Assembly: GCA_016789905.1 (NCBI GenBank)
Contig: JAEUQC010000108.1
Coordinates: 24,324 to 88,323 of the forward strand
Direction of reading: 5' to 3'
Source of the DNA: Bryobacterales bacterium
GTDB taxonomy: Bacteria; Acidobacteriota; Terriglobia; Bryobacterales; Bryobacteraceae
DNA length: 64,000 bases
Shown here: one piece after another, positions 58,110-64,000 of the stretch
Layout of the letters: each line of letters starts with the position of its first letter
Position numbering within the stretch: the first letter of the stretch is position 1
Notes under the pieces: generated by a model
Databases searched by the model: none
The model's input: only the letters and a program-made list of their open reading frames with translations
What the model was told of the DNA's origin: nothing
Translations under genes and position numbers: made by a program

Positions 58110-60572
58110 ATGGATACTTTTCTGCAGGATCTTCGCCACTCGCTCCGCATGTTCTGGCAGGCCCGCGGTTTCACCGCCGCCGCCGTCGCCGCTCTCGCTC
58201 TGGGTATTGGCTCGAATACTGCCATCTTCTCTATCGTCAATACCGTCCTGCTGAAACCGCCCGCATTCCCCAATCCGGATCGCCTCGTCGTCTTCGAAAA
58301 CACCAGTCCCGACGGCGCCTTCCAGGGCGCTTCCCCCGCCAAGTTCGCCCACTGGCGCGCCCAATCCGATGTCGTCGAACTTGTCAGCGTCTCCCGTCTT
58401 AACACCGTCAACTGGACCGGCAACGATACCCCCGAACAACTGAAAGCCGGACAGGTCTCCGCCGATTACCTCCCCCTCTTCGGCGCCAAAATCATTCTCG
58501 GCCGCGGCTTTACTCAGGCGGAGGACCTGCCCAAAGGTCCCCATGTCACTCTCATCGGTGAATCCCTCTGGACTCGCCGATTCGCCCGCGATCCCAATGT
58601 ACTCAATCAGTCCATCCAACTCGGCGGCGAGCCCCACGCCATCATCGGTGTCGTCTCTTCCCAGTTCGATCTCCGTGATTTTGGCGATCAACCCGATCTC
58701 TGGGTCCCCTTCCAACTCGATCCCAACTCTTCCGATCAAGGCCACTACTTCGGCGCCTCGGGCCGGCTCAAGCCCGGTGTCACCCTCGAGCAAGCCCAGG
58801 CAAAGTTGAAGCTCTCTGCCGAAGACTATCGCCGCAAATTCCCTAACGCGCTCCAGGCCAACCAGGCATTCTCAGTAAAAACCGTTCAGGAAGCTCTCGT
58901 TGAAGATTCCCGCTCTTCTCTGCTCATCCTTGTCGCCGCCGTCGCCATGGTGTTGCTTATTGCCTGTGCCAATGTGGCCAATCTTCTCCTCGCCCGCGCC
59001 ATTGGCCGCCGCCGCGAAATCGCCATCCGCGCCGCCCTCGGCGCCGCCCGCGCCCGCATCGTTCGCCAACTCCTTACGGAAAGCTTTCTCCTCGCCGCTG
59101 CTGGCGCCCTCCTTGGCACTGCGCTCGGATACGCCGCCATTCGCTCGCTCCTTCTTGTCAACACCGCCGGTCTGCCCCGCATCGGGGAAAACGGCATGCT
59201 TGTCACCCTCGATTGGCGCGTGCTCCTTTTCACCGCCGTCATCACGCTCGTCACCAGCGTTTTGTTCGGCCTCTTCCCCGCGCTGCAGGTTTCGCGTGTC
59301 GAACTCGCCAATACGCTCAAGGAAAGCGGCTCCCGTTCCGGTTCCGGCCTCCGTCAAAACAAGGCCCGCTCGGCCCTCGTCATCGTGGAAATTGCTCTCG
59401 CCGTTGTCCTGCTCACTGGCGCCGCGTTGCTCATCCGCACCTCTCTTGCTCTAGCCAGTGTCAACCCCGGCTACGAGACCAATAATGTCCTCACCATGCG
59501 CATGTCCCTGGCCGGCAAGCGCTATACTACCTCCGCCGCCATTGAAGGTCTCGTTCGCGACGGGACCGACCGTATTCGCGCTCTCCCCGGTGTGCTCGCC
59601 GCCAGCGCCACCTGTTGTGTCCCCCTCGAAGGCGGCTACGGTCTGCCATTCCTCATCGTGGGCCGACCCACTGAGAAATCGCCCTTCCACGGCGGCGGCG
59701 GTTGGCATACCGCTTCCCCTGGCTATTTTGACGTCTTCAGGATCCCCATCGTCAAGGGGCGCGCGTTTAACGATAGGGATAACACCGCCGGCCAACCCGT
59801 GGTCATCATCAGCCAAACCATGGCCAAACGTTTCTGGCCAAACGGCGATCCGCTCAACGACAAAATCTGGATCGGGAAAGGCGTCATGGCGGAGCTTGCC
59901 ACCGAGCAGCCCCGTCAGATCATCGGCATCGCCGGTGATGTGCGCAACAACGGGCTCAATCGCGACCCTGGCGTGCAGATGTATCTCCCCAATGCCCAAG
60001 TCCCCGATGCCATCAACGCCCTCAATACCTCCATCACCCCGCTCGCCTGGGTTGTCCGGACCGCTAACGATCCCATGTCTCTCAGCCCTGCCATTCAGGA
60101 GCAACTTCGCCAGGCGAGCGGCCTCCCGCTTTCCGATATCCGTTCCATGAATCAAGTCGTTGCCCGGTCCACTTCCAAAGAGCGGTTCAACATGTTGCTC
60201 ATGTCCGTCTTTGCCGGCGCCGCGCTGCTGCTGGCGGCCATCGGTGTGTACGGCCTCATGGCCTACTCCGTGCAGCAACGAACACAGGAAATCGGCATCC
60301 GCCTGGCCCTGGGCGCAGAGACCGGTCAGGTGCGCGCCATGGTGGTGCGCCAGGGCATGCTCTTTGCCGTAATTGGCGTCACGCTCGGCGGTGCCGCCGC
60401 CTTCGGCCTTGCCCGCTTCATCAAGTCGTTCCTCTACGGCGTCGAAGCGTCGGATCCTCTCGTCTTCATCGCCGTTCCCATTGTGCTGACGCTAACCGCG
60501 CTCGCCGCCGTCTGGCTTCCCGCCATGCGGGCCACGCGGATCAACCCTACAGACGCGTTGCGTTACGAGTAG
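58110..60572 (+). CDS. ADOP-type FtsX/MacB permease (acidobacterial duplicated orphan permease)
   Basis: 820 aa from the ATG at 58110, preceded by AAGG; the open frame extends upstream to 58053. Two MacB-like permease halves are present: helices near 20-45 (AAAVAALALGIGSNTAIFSIVN), then 270-300 (LLILVAAVAMVLLIACANVANLLLARAIGRRREIAIRAALGAAR), a repeat of the helices around 310-395, and the last set near 695-815 (LLAAIGVYGLMAYSVQQRTQEIGIRLALGA). These large proteins occur in dozens of copies in acidobacterial genomes without dedicated ATPase partners. Function unknown; related MacB transports toxins and peptides. This copy lacks the N-terminal prefix domain and the PadR neighbour seen in the next one. 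Confidence 0.92.
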   Translation: MDTFLQDLRHSLRMFWQARGFTAAAVAALALGIGSNTAIFSIVNTVLLKPPAFPNPDRLVVFENTSPDGAFQGASPAKFAHWRAQSDVVELVSVSRLNTVNWTGNDTPEQLKAGQVSADYLPLFGAKIILGRGFTQAEDLPKGPHVTLIGESLWTRRFARDPNVLNQSIQLGGEPHAIIGVVSSQFDLRDFGDQPDLWVPFQLDPNSSDQGHYFGASGRLKPGVTLEQAQAKLKLSAEDYRRKFPNALQANQAFSVKTVQEALVEDSRSSLLILVAAVAMVLLIACANVANLLLARAIGRRREIAIRAALGAARARIVRQLLTESFLLAAAGALLGTALGYAAIRSLLLVNTAGLPRIGENGMLVTLDWRVLLFTAVITLVTSVLFGLFPALQVSRVELANTLKESGSRSGSGLRQNKARSALVIVEIALAVVLLTGAALLIRTSLALASVNPGYETNNVLTMRMSLAGKRYTTSAAIEGLVRDGTDRIRALPGVLAASATCCVPLEGGYGLPFLIVGRPTEKSPFHGGGGWHTASPGYFDVFRIPIVKGRAFNDRDNTAGQPVVIISQTMAKRFWPNGDPLNDKIWIGKGVMAELATEQPRQIIGIAGDVRNNGLNRDPGVQMYLPNAQVPDAINALNTSITPLAWVVRTANDPMSLSPAIQEQLRQASGLPLSDIRSMNQVVARSTSKERFNMLLMSVFAGAALLLAAIGVYGLMAYSVQQRTQEIGIRLALGAETGQVRAMVVRQGMLFAVIGVTLGGAAAFGLARFIKSFLYGVEASDPLVFIAVPIVLTLTALAAVWLPAMRATRINPTDALRYE

Positions 60573-60753
60573 CCGGTATACGGAATCGGCCTCCGGGCCG
60601 GTAGAAATGAGGCGCACTCGCTGGCCGCTCCGCATCCAACTCCTGCGATCACCGGATTACGCGCAGTCACCGGTAGCCGTCTCTGCATCGGACAGATTTC
60701 TGCTCTCCCTTTCAAGTGCGGCGCCAGTCTTGCCTGGAATGTTGCGAACATGC

Positions 60754-60799
60754 CTGTAGACATTCTACAGCCATGGGTGTAGTCTATCTGCAGCCATGG
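60754..60799. repeat. Tandem 23-bp repeat carrying PadR-type operator palindromes
   Basis: Two 23-base units lie head to tail (60754-60776 and 60777-60799). The first contains a perfect inverted repeat CTGTAGA-CAT-TCTACAG (60754-60770); the second is a weaker copy, GTGTAG with CTGCAG. Each unit ends in CAGCCATGG, so the second contains the PadR start codon. The TGTAG/CTACA pattern is typical of PadR-family operators, and binding here would block its own translation and transcription start. Confidence 0.6.
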
Positions 60800-61125
60800 C
60801 CAAACTCGATCTTCTTCAAGGCACGCTCGACATGCTCATCCTGCAGACGCTCCGCTTAGGTCCGCGCCACGGCTACGCCATCGCCAACGCCATCCGTGCG
60901 GGTTCCGGCGAAGTACTGCAGGTCGAAACCGGCTCGCTCTACCCCGCGCTCCACCGTCTCGAGAAGCGAGGTTGGCTTAGAGCCCACTGGGGCGAGACTG
61001 AACAGAAACAACGCGCCAAGTTCTACCAACTCACGGCGCCCGGACGAAAGCAACTCGCCAGCGAGCAATCGCGCTGGGCGGCGCTGACGGCCGCCATCGC
61101 GCGGCTTGCGGAGGTGGAACCTTGA
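60796..61125 (+). CDS. PadR-family transcriptional regulator
   Basis: 109 aa, standard short PadR. The winged helix is LLQGTLDMLILQTLRLGPRHGYAIANAIRAGSGEVLQVETGSLYPALHRLEKRGWL, and the dimerisation helix follows. The stop overlaps the start of the ADOP permease gene (ATG/TTG region, 4 bases), so it is the first gene of a two-gene operon. This PadR-ADOP pairing is common in Acidobacteria. There is no separate ribosome site before the ATG; the tandem operator lies on top of the start. It presumably represses itself and the permease. Confidence 0.94.
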   Translation: MAKLDLLQGTLDMLILQTLRLGPRHGYAIANAIRAGSGEVLQVETGSLYPALHRLEKRGWLRAHWGETEQKQRAKFYQLTAPGRKQLASEQSRWAALTAAIARLAEVEP

Positions 61126-63614
61126 GACGGCGCGACGGCGGAATTGATGACGAACTCCAGGCCCACCTGAACATGGCCATCCGCGATCGCATCGAGCGAG
61201 GCGAGGATTCCCGCGAAGCCGAGGCCGGCGCGCGCCGGGAGTTCGGCAACCTGGCGATACACAAGGAAGAGACCCGCGGTGTTTGGATCGCGCCGTGGCT
61301 GGAATCGGTAGCGCAGGATCTGAAATACGCCATCCGCGGCCTTCGCCGCAGCCCGGGATTCACCGCCGTCGCCATCGCGTCGCTTGCCCTCGGCATCGGT
61401 GCCAACACCGCGCTATTCACAATAGCCAATGCCATCATGCTCAAGATGCTGCCCGTGCGCAACCCGCACGAGATTGTCGAGTTGTTGCAGCAGTATCCGG
61501 GTGAGCCACGAGGCAACGGCTACTGGTCGGTTCCGAGCTACGAGCACTTTCGCGACAACAACCACGTGTTTTCCGCGCTCGCCGGCTATTCGCGTGACAA
61601 CCGGGCTCAAGTCGCCATCGGCGGGGGCGAAAGCGTCTTTATGGCGGCCGATCACGTGACGCCAAACTTCCTCGAAGTGGTCGGCATCGCGCCCGCATTC
61701 GGCCGATTGATCGGTTCCGGCGATAACGGACAGACGGCGGTCGTCTCCTGGTCTCTCTATCAGCGCAATCCTTCGATCCTCGGTCGGCAGGTCTCAATCG
61801 ACAAGCGCTCGGTTACTGTCGTCGGAGTGGCCCCCGCCGCCTTCACCGGGTTCCTAATCGGCTCGCCGACCGACTTGTGGGTCTCACGCAAGCCCGGTCT
61901 CGATTCGCGCATGACGGTCATGGGCCGGCTCGCGCCCCACGCGACACTGGAACAAGCGCACGCAGAATTCCAGTCGCTTGGCCGCTTCACTGTCGAAGAA
62001 CTCACACGCACGCGAAGCGACCCCCAGTGGAAGCGCATGAAATTCTTCGTCGATTTCGCCGGCAACGGTAGTGGCAACCTCAGGGGACGATTCGGAACGC
62101 CCATCGCCATCGTCATGAGCATCTCCGGCCTGCTTCTGTTGATCGCTTGCGTGAACCTCGCCAGTTTGCTTCTCGCGCGCGGCGCCAGCCGCCAACGAGA
62201 AATGTTTATCCGCGCCGGGCTCGGTGCAAGCCAGACCCGGCTGATTCGCCAGGTTTTGACGGAGTCGATGCTACTTTCGGGTGCCGGCGCAGCGGTTGGG
62301 TTTTGCATTTCATACAGCGCCGTCAGCGCCGTCACCGCCATCATGGCCAACGGGCGTGTCCACGAGCGCGTCGTCCTCAATCTAACGCCGGACGCCGACT
62401 CGTTGCTCTTCACCGCTGCTGTTGCTATCGTTACCGGGCTGCTCTTCGGCCTCGCGCCTGCCTTGACGGCCAAGCCGTCACGCCGAATACACAGGTTCGG
62501 TGATGCGCTCGTAGCCGCACAAATCGCCATCGCAGTCGTGCTGCTCGCTGCCGCCACGCTCCACACCGGCTACGTCGCCGATCTGCGCAATGTTAACCTC
62601 GGCTTCCATCGCGACAATGTAATTCTCATGCAACTCGATGGCTCACGCGGGCATGAGAAACAGCGCGCCGTTGAGTTGATCCGGCGGCTGGAGGCACTTC
62701 CCGGCGTGCGTTCGGCGTCCATCGGCGGCATGTCTCCCATCCAAGGCGCGGGAGCGAGCCGCATGGTCCTTGCCGACGGATTTACCGAGGACCCCGATGC
62801 TCGCCGTTACACCTCGCTCAATTGGGTCACCCCGCGCTACTTTGAGTCGTTGGGCATTCCTCTGCTCGCCGGCCGCGACTTCCGCTTCGACGATGAAGGC
62901 CGGCAACGCGTCGCAGTCGTCAGCCAGTCATTTGCCCGCCACTATTTCCCAAGCCGCAACGCTATTGGCGGTCATGTGCGCTTCGAAGGCCGCACGACGG
63001 TGTACGAGATCGTCGGAGTTGTCGGCGACGCCAAGTATCTCGAACTTAAGGAGGCGCCACCGCGCACAATGTACATGAACACGCTACAAGACCCGAACAT
63101 CGTCTCCCAATACGTAATCCGCACCGCGATTGCGCCCGGAGCGATCGTCAATGAGGTGCGCCGCAGCGCCAAAGAGGTTGCGCCCGACGCAAGAATCGAA
63201 CGCGTTACGACACTCACCGATCAACTCGATGCGTCAATCGTTCCCGAGCGTCTTGTGACCCAACTCGCGAACCTCTTCGGCGCGCTCGGCGGCCTCATCG
63301 CCGCGATCGGTGTCTACGGGCTGCTTGCCTTTACCGTCGCCCGCCGCACAAGCGAAATCGGTCTTCGCATGGCCGTTGGTGCTACGCCGGGCGATGTGCT
63401 TGCCATGATCCTCCGGCAGGCGCTGCTCATCACGGTTACGGGTGTGACGCTCGGGGCGGCGGTCGCGTCCCAAATCCCGGGCCTTCCGGCCAGTGTCGCA
63501 GTGCCGGCGTCTATCGCCGTCGCCGCCATGCTTGTTGTTGCGCTCGTCGCGGCCTACGTCCCCGCCCGCCGCGCTGCAAGCATCGAGCCCGTTCAGGCAC
63601 TCCGCCACGAGTGA
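61122..63614 (+). CDS. ADOP-type FtsX/MacB permease with N-terminal prefix domain
   Basis: 830 aa, starting 4 bases before the PadR stop. The first 60 residues form the short helical prefix found on many PadR-linked ADOPs (IDDELQAHLNMAIRDRIERGEDSREAEAGARREFGN). Then come MacB-type permease halves: LRRSPGFTAVAIASLALGIGANTALFTIANAIMLKMLPV, GLLLLIACVNLASLLLARGASRQREMFIRAGLGASQTRLI, and the last helices LFGALGGLIAAIGVYGLLAFTVARRTSEIGLRMAVGA. The C-terminus ends PVQALRHE, as in family members. No ATPase gene is near. Function unknown; regulated by the preceding PadR. Confidence 0.93.
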   Translation: MRRRDGGIDDELQAHLNMAIRDRIERGEDSREAEAGARREFGNLAIHKEETRGVWIAPWLESVAQDLKYAIRGLRRSPGFTAVAIASLALGIGANTALFTIANAIMLKMLPVRNPHEIVELLQQYPGEPRGNGYWSVPSYEHFRDNNHVFSALAGYSRDNRAQVAIGGGESVFMAADHVTPNFLEVVGIAPAFGRLIGSGDNGQTAVVSWSLYQRNPSILGRQVSIDKRSVTVVGVAPAAFTGFLIGSPTDLWVSRKPGLDSRMTVMGRLAPHATLEQAHAEFQSLGRFTVEELTRTRSDPQWKRMKFFVDFAGNGSGNLRGRFGTPIAIVMSISGLLLLIACVNLASLLLARGASRQREMFIRAGLGASQTRLIRQVLTESMLLSGAGAAVGFCISYSAVSAVTAIMANGRVHERVVLNLTPDADSLLFTAAVAIVTGLLFGLAPALTAKPSRRIHRFGDALVAAQIAIAVVLLAAATLHTGYVADLRNVNLGFHRDNVILMQLDGSRGHEKQRAVELIRRLEALPGVRSASIGGMSPIQGAGASRMVLADGFTEDPDARRYTSLNWVTPRYFESLGIPLLAGRDFRFDDEGRQRVAVVSQSFARHYFPSRNAIGGHVRFEGRTTVYEIVGVVGDAKYLELKEAPPRTMYMNTLQDPNIVSQYVIRTAIAPGAIVNEVRRSAKEVAPDARIERVTTLTDQLDASIVPERLVTQLANLFGALGGLIAAIGVYGLLAFTVARRTSEIGLRMAVGATPGDVLAMILRQALLITVTGVTLGAAVASQIPGLPASVAVPASIAVAAMLVVALVAAYVPARRAASIEPVQALRHE

Positions 63615-63712
63615 ATGCGGCGCCCCAACACCTTGTCCGGAAACCAAACTTGAGCCTTCGTTTCAAATTGCTCGCACCCACGTCCCGATAATCCCCGTGG
63701 ACAGCGAACGGC

Positions 63713-63967
63713 CTACAGATTCAACTGTTTCCCCGAAAGGTTCTCCACAACGCGCTTCAATATTTCCGGCCCAGGAACTGGTTTCCCAGCCTCCGGATTC
63801 TCGCTCGCCCACTCCAGCGCCAGCACCAACGCAACAAAGCGCGCCGCCTTCCCATCGGTCGCAGGCGTCAATTGAATCAACGCCCCAAAGGTGCTCGCCG
63901 GTATCGGCAGTTTTTGAACCGACTCGGCCGTTGGCCGTTCACAATTCTCCGGCGCCGAAGTCACCAA
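63713..63967 (-). CDS. Hypothetical protein, possibly truncated by the window edge
   Basis: About 84 aa. The frame has no stop up to the right edge, so the gene may continue beyond it. A TTG at 63967 and a GTG at 63964 are possible starts; GGGAG lies 6 bases before the GTG, which supports a complete short gene. The protein reads TAESVQKLPIPASTFGALIQLTPATDGKAARFVALVLALEWASENPEAGKPVPGPEILKRVVENLSGKQL, an amphipathic helical pattern without a named family. Weakly supported. The gap from 63615 to 63712 shows a weak hairpin (CCACG / CGTGG) but nothing else. Confidence 0.4.
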   Translation of the reverse strand: MVTSAPENCERPTAESVQKLPIPASTFGALIQLTPATDGKAARFVALVLALEWASENPEAGKPVPGPEILKRVVENLSGKQLNL

Positions 63968-64000
63968 GTGCTCCCGGCACGCAAGCGGTCGCTGTGCGTG

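Noticed and set aside
60573..60753. Possible remnant of a gene or mobile element between the two permeases
   Set aside because: No transposase-like sequence, terminal repeats or convincing frame is present; only a short GC hairpin (60587-60600) without a T run was seen.
1..64000. tRNA, rRNA, CRISPR array or prophage
   Set aside because: No tRNA-like cloverleaf with flanking CCA, no rRNA signature, no regular repeat-spacer pattern and no phage structural genes were noticed.

Overview
The window looks like chromosomal DNA from an acidobacterium of the Bryobacterales/Solibacter type. This is an inference from gene content. The markers are two Oar-type TonB-dependent receptors with N-terminal carboxypeptidase-like domains, two very long FtsX-type permeases of the acidobacterial duplicated orphan permease (ADOP) kind (one behind a PadR regulator), a PQQ-type sugar dehydrogenase with a Solibacter-style C-terminal extension, high GC, and frequent TTG/GTG starts. 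I found no rRNA, tRNA, CRISPR array, insertion sequence or prophage. The window is dense, core-like chromosome with short intergenic gaps.

Left part (1-20.6 kb): the end of a hybrid histidine kinase, a secreted sugar dehydrogenase, an ada-alkB alkylation-repair operon, two proteins of unknown function, a small helical protein, a secreted SMP-30/gluconolactonase-like protein, and two paralogous TonB-dependent receptors on the minus strand. These are followed by a PilZ protein, a secreted RidA-like protein, rarA with a SPOUT rRNA methyltransferase, a YdcF-like protein, a P1-family peptidase and a LytTR response regulator.

Middle (20.7-45.9 kb): an epimerase, then a histone-deacetylase-like amidohydrolase overlapping phosphotransacetylase, malate dehydrogenase with a clear terminator, a small membrane peptide, a SET-domain methyltransferase and a nitrilase. 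Next come an enolase with two altered active-site positions, a kinase-like protein and a CpaE-like ATPase divergent from a LuxR-type regulator (both with degenerate receivers). A three-gene operon then encodes an exported TldD/TldE-like pair and a fused LptF-LptG permease. After that come a 2H phosphoesterase, a patatin, an alcohol dehydrogenase with an orphan HlyD-like adaptor, a MarR-pirin-BNR operon, a bactofilin, a methyltransferase and a DUF418 membrane protein.

Right part (45.9-64 kb): lysS, a LolC/E-like permease without its ATPase, asparagine synthase, a GT39-like glycosyltransferase, an ArsC and a small membrane protein. Convergent to these is a complete cobalamin-uptake operon (TonB receptor, binding protein, ATPase, permease) preceded by a cobalamin riboswitch. 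Divergent from the riboswitch is an ADOP permease, followed by a PadR-ADOP operon with a tandemly duplicated operator.

Two features cut across the whole window. Strand composition moves from G-rich on the left to C-rich on the right regardless of gene orientation, as expected near a replication terminus. Many convergent genes share or overlap their stop codons. The items I would look at first are the exported TldD/TldE-LptFG operon, the Pta-deacetylase pair near a SET methyltransferase, the altered enolase, the paired degenerate receivers and the duplicated PadR operator.
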